From positions 36,296 through 100,295 of the forward strand of contig NZ_CATNVD010000020.1 of NCBI RefSeq assembly GCF_951230155.1: a DNA stretch of 64,000 bases, given 5' to 3'. A program made the position numbers and the translations under genes. This document shows positions 47,601 to 56,296 of this stretch, in pieces. How positions within the stretch are numbered: position 1 is the first letter of the stretch; each line of letters begins with the position of its first letter. The notes under the pieces are model-generated. The model worked only from the letters and a program-made list of their open reading frames with translations. It was not told where the DNA came from and did not search any database. Origin of the DNA: Parablautia sp. Marseille-Q6255. GTDB lineage: Bacteria; Bacillota; Clostridia; Lachnospirales; Lachnospiraceae.

Positions 47601-49095
47601 CGGTATTTATTCCTACTCAGACGGTGTTTCACTGATGGGGGGAAGCATTACGGGAAATAGCGCCGGAAAAATGGGCGGCGGTATCTACAGCGAGGGAAAT
47701 ACTACTGCGTACAGTACACTTTATATGGAGAATGCCTGCATTACCGGAAACTCGGCTGAGCAGGGCGGCGGTTTGTGGCTCTGTCCGACAGGAGATGCGA
47801 AGGTGCATGTGAAAAACGGTGGTATCATTCACGGAAATACGGCAGGCAGTGTCGGAGATGATGTGGTATCCGCACCGAGCAGTGGTGAGAATTATTCGCT
47901 GACACTGGCAGATCGCGTGCCAGGCGGCGGAAGAGTGCTGTGGTATACGGATGGCAGCGTGTATATGGGAAGTGGCGGAAGCCCGTATCCGTCAGTCGGA
48001 AGCGAACCACGTTACAACGAAAATTCACAGACCAATGAAGTGCACGGTCTGACGAAAGGGGCCGCGCTCAAGGCAATCATCGAAGGAGCGGCACTTGAAC
48101 TGGCTGTGTCCCGGACCAGTCTTACGATCTCCGGGAATTCGGCGAAGTATGGCGGCGGTGTGGCTGCGAACGGCGGTGTGATCATCGGGGAGAATTCTGC
48201 TTCAATGGATATTCCGGTAGAGAAGCACTGGGAGCATGGCGAGAATCCGGAGGAATCCCGACCGGACGCGATTGCTGTTTCCCTGTACAATGAAGGCGGT
48301 GTTCTGCTGGAGACGATGACGCTGACTGCAGAGAATAACTGGAAAGGAGTCTTTGCAGGCCTGCCCGTCGGCACGTATACGATCGAAGAGGCGGAGGTAC
48401 CCGGCTATACAACGGAGATAACCGGAAATTCAGAAAATGGTTTTGTTATCAAAAATACGTTTCAGCCCCTTCCAAAGGGAAGCCTGACGGTGACAAAGAC
48501 CGTGGAAGGAAGCGGGGGCGATAAAAATGCGCTCTTCCACTTTACGGTAACGCTTGGTGATACGACCATTTCTGGCGAGTATGGCGAAATGATGTTTACA
48601 GGCGGTACAGCTACGTTTACCTTAAAACACGGCGAGACAAAAACAGCTGCCGGATTTCCGGCAGGAGTGACATATGAGGTCATGGAAGAGGAAGCAGACC
48701 AGAATGGTTATACGACATCTGCAACCGGGGCAAGCGGAACGATCACGGAAGAAGGCAGCATGGCGATATTCGTAAATACAAGGAATGAGTCAGAAACAGA
48801 AACGGAGCCGGGAACAGAAACTGAACCGGGAACGGAGCCGGGGACTGAGACGGAAACAGAGACAGAAACAGAGACTGAGACAGAAACAGAGACCGAGACA
48901 GAAAAAGAGTCAGAGACAGAAAAAGAGTCAGAATCGGCGGCTCCGACCAAGCCGGGGAATACCAATAAGTCAGCCAAGACAGGGGATGAGAGCAGACCGC
49001 TGCTGTGGCTTGCGCTGCTTGGGATTTCAGGGATTGCAGCTGGTATGCTTCTGGCGGCAAGGAGAAGCAGGCGTGCAAGCAGGCGCGGAAAATGA
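44668..49095 (+). CDS. Giant surface protein: Glu/Thr repeats, LRR_5, right-handed beta-helix, Cna-B domains, sortase-like C-terminus
   Basis: 1475 residues, AGGGAGG before the start. Signal peptide ends at HVYAAE. Residues about 52-160 are tandem repeats of 22 residues (SETETAAQTEQ, TEPKTE). A helical segment, then LRR_5 repeats at about 290-640 (LKKIIFGEGVEEISS, NAFSDVSGIREFWIG). A parallel beta-helix follows at about 665-1150 with recurring GG-T-I-S-GN motifs. A Cna-B domain (EKHWEHGENPEE, AVSLYNEGG) and a second pilin-like domain (KGSLTVTKTVEGSG) lead to an acidic ET stalk. The end reads NKSAKTGDESRP, a hydrophobic helix and RRSRRASRRGK, a variant sortase signal. Likely a wall-anchored adhesin. 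Confidence 0.88.
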   Translation: MKLLDYLKICKSSPQKEKVKRKALSVLLSATVLLATGLSEMSAGTAHVYAAETLSSETETAAQTEQPQTEPKTETLPSETETAAQTEQPQTEPKTEMLPSETETAAQTEQSETEPKTETLPSETETEPKTEALPPETETEPKTETLPSETETAAQTEQSESVSEGTSPENESEPESGSELPEEETELSAAVREFLDSVKALPETITQENAEEVERLLAICDAAYQKLTREEKAFPEVVEAFEKVQELLDIVAYKTEYGEQVTIDGITYKFDFDTDTRTAALDDILEPEKQTAVKVPEKVTYQGEEYTVTKSKLSWRSSKGYRDNVTELILPDTITEITGNFRQFRQLESITIPGSVKAFKADNAFMYMNKLKKIIFGEGVEEISSVYMVDSCTSLTTIQLPDTLRLIDKPSVFAGAPALTQITFPEGLQFGQNAVNMFKDCTSLQSITLPASVTKIPSSMFSGCTNLQSVRANGTITEVGNYAFYDSDNDAGCELLTEIPDLSQVTSMGTSAFRSCKGLRDVSVNLSSLTEIPAYAFTYTSANITAFSENLQSIGKWALIYCSIAGNSDDGMTFTFPETLTFIDTYAFYAGNLPEMVVLPDTITQVAANAFSDVSGIREFWIGSGVTVINEGAFVAEGIQKITVNNSKDALTTPENFPQGVEIEYLFASIGEVGDTISDREGAPTLQEAVNDAGEGETITIEKDVKLAETLHILSGKNVTITCKDTFTVLGDSKEKIRNLIEVEAGASVTFAGSLVLSGRYNSNSIIAAKGQVTLTGNAAVSNGRIANGYTGIIDISGANAGFTMNGGTVEKNSVNGQACGTIRVSEGASVQIQGGAIQNNKIARENNFNSSAGILLLGSSKGSMSGGTISGNSSYRGSAIMLCGSSNEGHAAFTLSGGTVSGNHWAKEEIGLSGAGAVYIEGDASFQMNGGSITGNSGEVGGGVAVADSGIYSSPYNTEFVMTGGEISGNSAVSAGGGIYSYSDGVSLMGGSITGNSAGKMGGGIYSEGNTTAYSTLYMENACITGNSAEQGGGLWLCPTGDAKVHVKNGGIIHGNTAGSVGDDVVSAPSSGENYSLTLADRVPGGGRVLWYTDGSVYMGSGGSPYPSVGSEPRYNENSQTNEVHGLTKGAALKAIIEGAALELAVSRTSLTISGNSAKYGGGVAANGGVIIGENSASMDIPVEKHWEHGENPEESRPDAIAVSLYNEGGVLLETMTLTAENNWKGVFAGLPVGTYTIEEAEVPGYTTEITGNSENGFVIKNTFQPLPKGSLTVTKTVEGSGGDKNALFHFTVTLGDTTISGEYGEMMFTGGTATFTLKHGETKTAAGFPAGVTYEVMEEEADQNGYTTSATGASGTITEEGSMAIFVNTRNESETETEPGTETEPGTEPGTETETETETETETETETETEKESETEKESESAAPTKPGNTNKSAKTGDESRPLLWLALLGISGIAAGMLLAARRSRRASRRGK
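44821..45150 (+). repeat. 66-bp tandem repeats at the start of the giant surface gene
   Basis: About three full units of the 22-residue pattern ETLPSETETAAQTEQPQTEP plus KT, followed by shortened ETEPKTE units. Likely to vary in copy number between strains. A second low-complexity ET-rich run lies at about 48790-48930. Confidence 0.85.
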
Positions 49096-49180
49096 CGGAC
49101 TCTGTCTTGACAATCCACCTGTACTAGTGGTACGTTTATAGCGTAGAAAACATACTTATAAGAATGCGAGGAGCGATAGC

Positions 49181-50050
49181 ATGCAGGAATTAAAACCGAT
49201 CAAAGAGGGTAAGGTACGCGAGATTTATGACAACGGCGACAGCCTGATCATGGTTGCAACGGACAGGATCAGCTGCTTTGACGTGATTCTGAAAAATCAG
49301 GTCACAAAAAAAGGAGCTGTGCTGACGCAGATGTCAAAGTTCTGGTTTGATATGACGCAGGATATTTTGCCAAACCACATGATTTCTGTAGATGTAAATG
49401 ATATGCCGGAGTTTTTCCGCCAGGAGAGATTTGACGGCAACAGTATGATGTGCCGCAAGCTGGAGATGATCCCGGTAGAATGTATCGTACGCGGATACAT
49501 TACGGGAAGCGGCTGGGCAAGCTATAAGGAGACCGGCAAGGTATGCGGCATTGAGCTGCCGGAGGGGCTTAAAGAGTCTGACAAGCTGCCGGAGCCGATC
49601 TATACCCCTTCTACAAAGGCGGAGATCGGAGACCATGATGAAAATATTTCTTTTGAGCAGAGTATCACGCATCTGGAAAAGCATTTTCCGGGCAAGGGTC
49701 AGGAATATGCAGAGAAGATCCGCGACTATACGATCGCGCTGTATAAAAAGTGTGCAGCGTATGCGCTGGAGCGCGGCATCATCATTGCGGATACGAAGTT
49801 TGAGTTCGGTCTGGATGAGGAGGGCAATATCGTGATCGGCGATGAGATGCTGACACCGGACAGCTCCCGTTTCTGGCCGGCACAGGGGTATGAGCCGGGA
49901 CATGGACAGCCGTCCTTTGACAAACAGTTTGCACGTGACTGGCTGAAGGAAAATCAGGGACATGACTGGACACTGCCGCAGGAGATCGTAGATAAGACGA
50001 TCGATAAATACCTGCAGGCGTATGAAATGCTGACAGGGAAAGCTTTATAA
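49181..50050 (+). CDS. purC: Phosphoribosylaminoimidazole-succinocarboxamide synthase
   Basis: 289 residues, GAGGAG before the start. Catalyses the ATP-dependent joining of CAIR and aspartate in purine synthesis. Family pieces: KEGKVREIYDNGDSLIMVAT, DRISCFDVILKN, VECIVRGYITGSGWASY, EIGDHDENISFEQ, IIADTKFEFGLDEEG and DEMLTPDSSRFWPA. Length fits the longer class. A possible promoter (TTGACA at 49107-49112 with a weak -10) precedes it, so it is expressed apart from other pur genes. Confidence 0.98.
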   Translation: MQELKPIKEGKVREIYDNGDSLIMVATDRISCFDVILKNQVTKKGAVLTQMSKFWFDMTQDILPNHMISVDVNDMPEFFRQERFDGNSMMCRKLEMIPVECIVRGYITGSGWASYKETGKVCGIELPEGLKESDKLPEPIYTPSTKAEIGDHDENISFEQSITHLEKHFPGKGQEYAEKIRDYTIALYKKCAAYALERGIIIADTKFEFGLDEEGNIVIGDEMLTPDSSRFWPAQGYEPGHGQPSFDKQFARDWLKENQGHDWTLPQEIVDKTIDKYLQAYEMLTGKAL

Positions 50051-50081
50051 GAAACGGCAGGGCATAAAATACAAAACACAG

Positions 50082-50121
50082 AAAACGCTGCGGAGCAGAA
50101 TGCAGGCTTCCGCAGCGTTTT
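50082..50121 (+). terminator. Terminator after purC
   Basis: AAAACGCTGCGGA (50082-50094) pairs exactly with TCCGCAGCGTTTT (50109-50121); the A/T flank lets it work on both strands. Confidence 0.9.
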
Positions 50122-50253
50122 GCTGTCCGGGAGGAGTGTGTTGTATTCTTCTGCATACATAAGCGGTGGGGGCTTCACTCGAAGCTGCTGCCTGTGTTAT
50201 ACTGAGTGTATCAGTGAGGATATGAGCTCAGAAAATAATGACAGCGAGGAGAA

Positions 50254-51774
50254 ATGAACATGAGTATGCGTGGTGTTTATACAAATGTAGTAGAAATCCG
50301 TCAGAAGATTTTTACGGAGGTTGCCCGGATGGCTTATGAGGGCGGGGATTATTCCAGGATCATTGATCTGCCGTATAAGATCATCCCGGGAGAGGTTGCC
50401 ACTTATCGGGAAAGTGTCTTTTTGGAGCGCGCCATTGTAGAGGAAAGGCTCCGTCTGGCGATCGGTCTGCCGCTGCGGGATATGACAGAGCATGCGCCGG
50501 TATCAAAAGGGATCGAAGAAAGTGCGATCGCGGAAAAATATTATGATCCGCCACTTGTCAATATTATTAAATTTGCCTGCCACTCCTGTCCGGATAATGA
50601 AATGCGTGTGACAGACGTCTGCCAGGGCTGTCTGGCGCATCCATGCAAGGAGGTATGCCCGAAGGACGCGATCACGATCGTAAATGGACGGTCTGTGATT
50701 GATAAAGAAAAGTGTATTAATTGTGGAAAATGTGCAAATGCCTGCCCGTACGGCGCGATCATGAAGATAGAGCGGCCGTGTGCAAAGGCGTGTGGAGTAG
50801 ATGCGATCGGCAGCGATAAGCTGGGGCGCGCGGAAATTGATTATGACAAGTGTGTCTCCTGCGGTATGTGTCTGGTGAACTGTCCGTTTGGAGCAATTGC
50901 GGATAAGGGGCAGATCTTTCAGGTGATCCACGCCATTAAGTCCGGGACTCCGGTATATGCGGCAGTTGCACCTGCGTTTGTAGGACAGTTCGGAAAGGAT
51001 CTGACGCCGGAGCGGCTGCGCGCGGCGATGAAGAGCCTTGGCTTTGCGGATGTCGTAGAGGTCGCAGTGGGCGCAGATCTGTGTACGATAGAGGAGGCAA
51101 GAGACTTTCTGGAGGAAGTGCCCCAAAAGCAGCCTTTTATGGCGACTTCCTGCTGCCCGGCATGGGCGTCTATGGCGCGAAAGCTGTTCCCTGATCTGGC
51201 GCCTTATATTTCCATGGCGCTTACGCCGATGGTCCTTACAGGGCGGCTGCTCAAAAAGGAGCATCCGGGCTGCAAGGTGGTATTTATCGGACCGTGTGCC
51301 GCCAAGAAGCTGGAGGCGAGCAGGACGGAGATCCGCAGTGACGTAGATTTTGTTCTGACCTTTGAAGAGGTGATGGGAATGTTTACGGCGAAGGAGATCG
51401 ATTTTTCCTCCCTCGAAAAAACGGATGATTTTACAGCGGCAAGTGCGGACGGGCGCGGTTTCGCAGTGAGCGGCGGCGTGGCGCAGGCAGTAGTCAACTG
51501 CATCAAAGAGATGGAGCCGGAGCGGGAAGTGAAGGTGGCAAATGCAGAAGGATTAAGAGACTGCCGGACCTTGCTTTCCGATGCCGCAAAGGGGAAGTAC
51601 GACGGATATCTTCTGGAAGGAATGGCGTGTCCGGGCGGATGCGTCGGAGGAGCCGGGACCATGCAGGGGCCGACAAAGGCCAGAGGCCAGGTGACAGTTA
51701 CGATGAAGAAATCAGAAAAGAAACATTCTTTGGAGAGCGGCTACAAAGAATACCTGCATATGCTGGAGGAGTAA
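50254..51774 (+). CDS. Monomeric [FeFe] hydrogenase
   Basis: 506 residues. Two 4Fe-4S ferredoxin-like clusters are at about 150-215 (CINCGKCANACP, CVSCGMCLVNCP), preceded by a further Cys cluster. The H-cluster signatures follow: L1 TSCCPAWAS near 298, L2 GPCAAKKLEAS near 346 and L3 EGMACPGGCVGGAG near 457. Produces or consumes H2 with ferredoxin in the cytoplasm; typical of fermenting Clostridia. L2 has GPC instead of MPC, as in the shorter group. tcdA begins directly after its stop. Confidence 0.93.
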   Translation: MNMSMRGVYTNVVEIRQKIFTEVARMAYEGGDYSRIIDLPYKIIPGEVATYRESVFLERAIVEERLRLAIGLPLRDMTEHAPVSKGIEESAIAEKYYDPPLVNIIKFACHSCPDNEMRVTDVCQGCLAHPCKEVCPKDAITIVNGRSVIDKEKCINCGKCANACPYGAIMKIERPCAKACGVDAIGSDKLGRAEIDYDKCVSCGMCLVNCPFGAIADKGQIFQVIHAIKSGTPVYAAVAPAFVGQFGKDLTPERLRAAMKSLGFADVVEVAVGADLCTIEEARDFLEEVPQKQPFMATSCCPAWASMARKLFPDLAPYISMALTPMVLTGRLLKKEHPGCKVVFIGPCAAKKLEASRTEIRSDVDFVLTFEEVMGMFTAKEIDFSSLEKTDDFTAASADGRGFAVSGGVAQAVVNCIKEMEPEREVKVANAEGLRDCRTLLSDAAKGKYDGYLLEGMACPGGCVGGAGTMQGPTKARGQVTVTMKKSEKKHSLESGYKEYLHMLEE

Positions 51775-52482
51775 ATGTCAGAGCAGTTTATCAGGACACA
51801 GATGTTGTTTGGAAAAGAAAATATGGAGAAGCTTTCGCGCGCCCGGGTCGCAGTATTTGGCGTGGGCGGAGTCGGAGGCTATGTTGTGGAGGCGCTTGCC
51901 AGAAGCGGAGTCGGTACGCTTGATCTGATTGATAATGACATCGTATGTGAATCGAATATCAATCGGCAGATCATCGCGCTGCACAGCACGGTCGGCAGAT
52001 ATAAGGTGGATGCTGCGCGGGAGCGTATCCTTGATATTAATCCTCTGGCGCAGGTGCACTGTCACCGGACATTTTTTATGCCGGATACGGCGGAGCAGTT
52101 TCTGTTTGAGCAGTATGATTATGTTGTGGATGCGATCGATACGGTGACAGGGAAGCTTGAGCTTATTGTGCGGGCGCAGGCGGCAGGCACGCCGGTGATC
52201 AGCTCGATGGGGGCGGGAAATAAGCTCGATCCCACGGCATTTGAGGTGGCAGACATTTATAAAACATCGGTCTGCCCGCTTGCCCGGGTAATGCGCCGGG
52301 AACTGAAAAAGAGAGGGGTCGCGCATCTGAAGGTCGTGTACTCAAAAGAAGAGGCAAGGACACCGCTTGAGCAGCCTTTTGAGGAAAACCGCCGGCAGAC
52401 GCCCGGGAGCAATGCATTTGTACCGTCTGTGGCAGGGCTGATCCTTGCAGGGGAAGTCTTAAAAGATCTGTGCGGACTGTGA
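51775..52482 (+). CDS. tcdA: tRNA threonylcarbamoyladenosine dehydratase (ThiF/E1-like)
   Basis: 235 residues. ATG follows the hydrogenase stop directly (TAAATG), so it is coupled. ATP-binding GVGGVGGYVVEALARSG, NINRQI and VDAIDTVTGKL, plus the SSMGAGNKLDP motif and a C-terminal Cys-poor domain ending in GSNAFVPSVAGLILAGE. Catalyses ATP-dependent cyclisation of t6A37 in tRNA. Confidence 0.93.
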   Translation: MSEQFIRTQMLFGKENMEKLSRARVAVFGVGGVGGYVVEALARSGVGTLDLIDNDIVCESNINRQIIALHSTVGRYKVDAARERILDINPLAQVHCHRTFFMPDTAEQFLFEQYDYVVDAIDTVTGKLELIVRAQAAGTPVISSMGAGNKLDPTAFEVADIYKTSVCPLARVMRRELKKRGVAHLKVVYSKEEARTPLEQPFEENRRQTPGSNAFVPSVAGLILAGEVLKDLCGL

Positions 52483-52586
52483 AATGCGAGGAGCAGGCTG
52501 TGGCTTCCGGCAAAGAGCCCGGGCCGTGGCGGTGAAAATGAGTATCCGAGAAACGGACAGATGTATGATATATGCGAACAAAATGC

Positions 52587-52615
52587 TTGACTTTTGATGA
52601 AACGGGAAGTATGAT
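52587..52615 (+). promoter_or_regulatory. Promoter of glyA
   Basis: -35 TTGACT at 52587-52592, 17-bp spacer, -10 TATGAT at 52610-52615. Confidence 0.75.
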
Positions 52616-52651
52616 AATTTCAGAAAATAAAGTGCAGCAGGAGGATGGAAC

Positions 52652-53890
52652 ATGTATTCACTGGATGAAGTGCGCCGTGCAGACAGCGAGATCGCAGATG
52701 CGATCGTAGCGGAGCAGGAGCGGCAGAACAGCCATATTGAGCTGATCGCATCAGAAAACTGGGTGTCAAAGGCAGTCATGGCGGCAATGGGCAGCCCGCT
52801 GACTAACAAATATGCAGAAGGGTATCCTGGAAAACGGTATTATGGCGGCTGCGACTGCGTAGATGTCGTAGAGGATCTTGCATGCCGCAGGGCAATGGAG
52901 CTGTTTGGCTGTACCTATGCGAATGTTCAGCCGCATTCCGGCGCACAGGCCAATATGGCAGTGTTTTTTGCACTGCTAAAGCCAGGGGATACGGTCATGG
53001 GGATGGATCTCGCACATGGCGGACATCTGTCACACGGGAGCCCTGCGAATTTTTCAGGAGCGTATTTCCATATCGTTCCGTACGGAGTAAATGACGAAGG
53101 CTTTATTGATTATGACGAGGTGCGCCGGCTTGCTCTTGAGAGCCGTCCGAAGCTGATCGTGGCGGGCGCCAGCGCATATGCGCGTGTGATCGATTTTAAG
53201 CGGTTCCGTGAGATCGCAGATGAGGTGGGCGCGTATCTGATGGTAGACATGGCGCATATTGCCGGACTTGTGGCGGCAGGAGTGCATCCAAGCCCGATCC
53301 CGTATGCGCATGTGACAACGACGACGACGCACAAGACCCTGCGCGGTCCAAGAGGCGGGATGATCCTGTCAAGCGCCGAATTTGCAAAAGAGGCAAACTT
53401 TAACAAGGCGATCTTTCCGGGGACGCAGGGAGGACCGCTGATGCATGTTATTGCGGCAAAGGCAGTCTGCCTGAAGGAGGCATTGCAGCCGGAATACAAA
53501 ACGTATCAGGAGCAGGTGGCAAAGAATGCAAAAGCTTTGTGCGCAGGTCTGATGGCGCGGGGGCTGAAAATCGTATCGGGCGGCACGGATAATCATCTGA
53601 TGCTGGTTGATCTGACAAATGTCGGACGGACAGGAAAAGACGCGGAGCATCTTCTTGACAGTGTAAACATCACCTGCAACAAAAACACCATACCGAATGA
53701 TCCGCAGTCTGCATTTGTGACGAGCGGTATCCGGCTGGGAACTCCGGCTGTTACCTCACGCGGTATGAATGAGGCGGATATGGATCAGATCGCGGAGGCG
53801 ATTGCAGTAATGATGAAGGCGGAGCCGGACTGCACGCATACAGCAAGGGAGATCGTTCGGGCGCTGACAGAAAAATATCCATTATTATAG
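52652..53890 (+). CDS. glyA: Serine hydroxymethyltransferase
   Basis: 412 residues, CAGGAGG before the ATG. PLP enzyme converting serine and THF to glycine and methylene-THF. Seen: [30 protein letters not shown], the PLP lysine in [14 protein letters not shown], and [17 protein letters not shown]. Own promoter and terminator, so monocistronic. Confidence 0.98.
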   Translation: MYSLDEVRRADSEIADAIVAEQERQNSHIELIASENWVSKAVMAAMGSPLTNKYAEGYPGKRYYGGCDCVDVVEDLACRRAMELFGCTYANVQPHSGAQANMAVFFALLKPGDTVMGMDLAHGGHLSHGSPANFSGAYFHIVPYGVNDEGFIDYDEVRRLALESRPKLIVAGASAYARVIDFKRFREIADEVGAYLMVDMAHIAGLVAAGVHPSPIPYAHVTTTTTHKTLRGPRGGMILSSAEFAKEANFNKAIFPGTQGGPLMHVIAAKAVCLKEALQPEYKTYQEQVAKNAKALCAGLMARGLKIVSGGTDNHLMLVDLTNVGRTGKDAEHLLDSVNITCNKNTIPNDPQSAFVTSGIRLGTPAVTSRGMNEADMDQIAEAIAVMMKAEPDCTHTAREIVRALTEKYPLL

Positions 53891-53963
53891 TGCTGCGAGC
53901 TGTCGATTACCAGGATTTGAATCGTACTATCACGCTATCAGAAGAATAAGAAACGTGCAGGAT

Positions 53964-54018
53964 CCCTGCCGGATTGGAGAGGATTTATAGGCTTCCTCCG
54001 TCTGGCAGGGGTATTTTA
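53964..54018 (+). terminator. Terminator after glyA
   Basis: CCCTGCC (53964-53970) pairs with GGCAGGG (54004-54010); inner GGA/TCC pairs extend it; ATTTT follows. From there to 54194 only a possible weak promoter (TATAGT at 54143-54148) is seen. Confidence 0.65.
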
Positions 54019-54194
54019 TGTGCAGGATATCGGGGCGCTTTGCACGGTACAGCGTACGGAAAATGTGTGTGTCATGGGCGTTTTTTGCCGTGCTGGAAGA
54101 ATTTTTAAGAAAAAAAACTCTTTTTTTTAGGGGCAGTTGTGGTATAGTGTTAGAGTAATTAGTTATTTGATTTTATAATGAGGGGAGCAGGCAG

Positions 54195-55574
54195 ATGAAA
54201 AAAGCATTGGTTGCCGTACTGGTTGTGGGCCTTCTTGGCGCAGGAGGATACGGGGCGTATCAGCACTTTTTTGCAGATAAGGAAGAGGAGCAGGAGCGGG
54301 TTTCTTCGACGAGCGAGGACGCAGTTTATGTAGATCTGGTGTCTCAGATCGCAGGGCTTGGGAGTGGAAACGGTCTGATCGAGAGATTCGGCGGCGAGGT
54401 TGAGCCGCAGGCTACGTTAGAGGTCAAGCTGGAGAATGAGCGTACTGTGAAAAAATGTTTCGTAAAAGAAGGAGACCGTGTCAAGGAAGGGCAGAAGCTT
54501 TTTGTGTATGATACACAGGAGGCGGAGGATAAGCTTGCGCAGGCACAGATTGATATTGAACGGGCACAGGGAGATATTGAGCTGTCAAAGCAGACGATCT
54601 CACAGCTGGAGAAGGACAAAAACGAAGCGAGTGCAGACGACAAGCTGGTGATCTCCACGCAGATCCTGGAGGCGCAAAACAGCATCAAGCGCAGCGAGTA
54701 TGAGATCAAATCAAACGAGCTGACGATCTCGCAGCTCGAGGAGGATATCAAAAATGCCACAGTGACGGCAGAGATGGGAGGACTGGTACAAAAGATCTCC
54801 GATCCGAACAGCTCTGACAGCTATGGCTATGGCGGAGATTCCGGCAATGTCTATATGACCATTCTGGCAGACGGAGAGTTCCGCATTAAGGGAACAGTAA
54901 ATGAACAGAATTATCAGCAGATACAGGCATCTGTCGGGATGCCGATGATCGTGTATTCCCGTGTGGACAGCTCAAAGACGTGGAGCGGCATGATATCAGA
55001 GGTGAAGGACAGCGCGGATGAGCAGTCTGAGGACGGTTATTCCAGCTATATGATGGGAGATGAGGCCGGTTCCTCGAATTATTCTTTCTATGTGGAGCTT
55101 GACAGCTCGGAGGGACTGATGCTCGGACAGCACGTATATATGGAGCTGGATGCCGGGCAGAATGACGTAAAAGAAGGTCTCTGGATTGATGATTATTATA
55201 TCATACAGGAAGATGATCAGGCCTATGTATGGATGGCAAATAAAGAAAACCTGATCGAAAAGCATGCGGTAACGCTCGGTGAATACGATGACGAGCTGTT
55301 CAAATATGAGATCGTTGACGGATTGCAGGAGGATGATTATATTGCCTATCCGCTCGATACGATCAGTGAGGGTGATCCTGTCATTTACAATGATATGAGC
55401 GATATGGATGCAGGTATGTCGATGGATGGCATGATCGACGAGGGCTCTTATGAAGAGATGCCGGCAGAGGACGGGGTGGATCTGTCAATGGAGCCGGATA
55501 TGGCTGCGGGAGACGGCGAGGTCTACGAGGATGGCGCTGTATATGACGCGGACGCCGGAGTTTATGAAGAATAA
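54195..55574 (+). CDS. MacA/HlyD-like membrane-fusion adaptor protein
   Basis: 459 residues. One N-terminal membrane segment (ALVAVLVVGLLGAGGYGAY), a lipoyl-like half (FVKEGDRVKEGQKLFVYDT), a coiled-coil hairpin at about 115-185, then the second lipoyl half (NATVTAEMGGLVQKISDP) and beta-barrel. An acidic Met/Asp/Glu-rich tail is unusual. First gene of an operon with an ATPase, a second adaptor and a permease; probably links the exporter to the cell wall side. Substrate unknown. Confidence 0.88.
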   Translation: MKKALVAVLVVGLLGAGGYGAYQHFFADKEEEQERVSSTSEDAVYVDLVSQIAGLGSGNGLIERFGGEVEPQATLEVKLENERTVKKCFVKEGDRVKEGQKLFVYDTQEAEDKLAQAQIDIERAQGDIELSKQTISQLEKDKNEASADDKLVISTQILEAQNSIKRSEYEIKSNELTISQLEEDIKNATVTAEMGGLVQKISDPNSSDSYGYGGDSGNVYMTILADGEFRIKGTVNEQNYQQIQASVGMPMIVYSRVDSSKTWSGMISEVKDSADEQSEDGYSSYMMGDEAGSSNYSFYVELDSSEGLMLGQHVYMELDAGQNDVKEGLWIDDYYIIQEDDQAYVWMANKENLIEKHAVTLGEYDDELFKYEIVDGLQEDDYIAYPLDTISEGDPVIYNDMSDMDAGMSMDGMIDEGSYEEMPAEDGVDLSMEPDMAAGDGEVYEDGAVYDADAGVYEE

Positions 55575-55609
55575 GGGCAGGCACGCAAAAAAACAGGGGA
55601 GGATTTTCC

Positions 55610-56296
55610 GTGATACTGAAACTGGAACATATATATAAAGACTATATCCAGGGGAAAATGACGGTTCCGGTACTAAAGGACGTCTGCCTGAATGTAGAAA
55701 AAGGAGAGTACGTGGCGATCATGGGGCCGTCCGGCTCCGGCAAGTCAACACTGATGAATATCGTCGGCTGTCTGGACCGTCCGACCTCAGGTTCCTACGA
55801 GCTTTCCGGAAGGGACATACAGTCTTTGAATGAAAAGCAGCTTGCGGAGGTGCGGCTGCACAGCATCGGTTTTGTCTTTCAGAATTTTCAGCTGCTGCCG
55901 CGTATGACGGCTCTGGATAATGTAGCGCTTCCGCTCGTATATTCCGGTGTCCGAAAAAAAACGCGCCGGGAACAGGCAAAGGCGGCGCTTACAAGAGTAG
56001 GCCTGGAGGATCGTGTGATGTTTAAGCCGACACAGCTCTCCGGCGGACAGAAGCAGAGAGTGGCGATCGCGCGTGCGATGGTAAACAGGCCGGATATTCT
56101 ACTTGCGGACGAGCCGACCGGAGCGCTCGATTCAAAGTCGAGCAAGCAGGTGATGGAGCTGTTTCAGAAGCTGAATGATGAGGGCGTGACTGTTATCATG
56201 ATCACACATGACAGCGGTATTGCCCACCATGCGAAGCGTATCGTCACGATTTTTGACGGCGAGCTTTCAGAACAGGAAGGGACGGTGAGCGAATGA
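55610..56296 (+). CDS. ABC transporter ATP-binding protein (MacB/LolD type)
   Basis: 228 residues, GTG start after GGGAGG. Walker A GPSGSGKST, Q-loop FQNFQLLPRMTALDNV, signature LSGGQKQRVAIARAMVN, Walker B DILLADEPTGALD, H-loop ITHD. Its stop overlaps the next start by 4 bp. Drives the exporter whose permease is at 59497. Confidence 0.95.
   Translation: MILKLEHIYKDYIQGKMTVPVLKDVCLNVEKGEYVAIMGPSGSGKSTLMNIVGCLDRPTSGSYELSGRDIQSLNEKQLAEVRLHSIGFVFQNFQLLPRMTALDNVALPLVYSGVRKKTRREQAKAALTRVGLEDRVMFKPTQLSGGQKQRVAIARAMVNRPDILLADEPTGALDSKSSKQVMELFQKLNDEGVTVIMITHDSGIAHHAKRIVTIFDGELSEQEGTVSE

Noticed and set aside
53891..53950. tRNA-like stretch after glyA (GGATTTGAATC)
   Set aside because: Resembles a T-loop only; no acceptor stem or anticodon arm can be formed around it.
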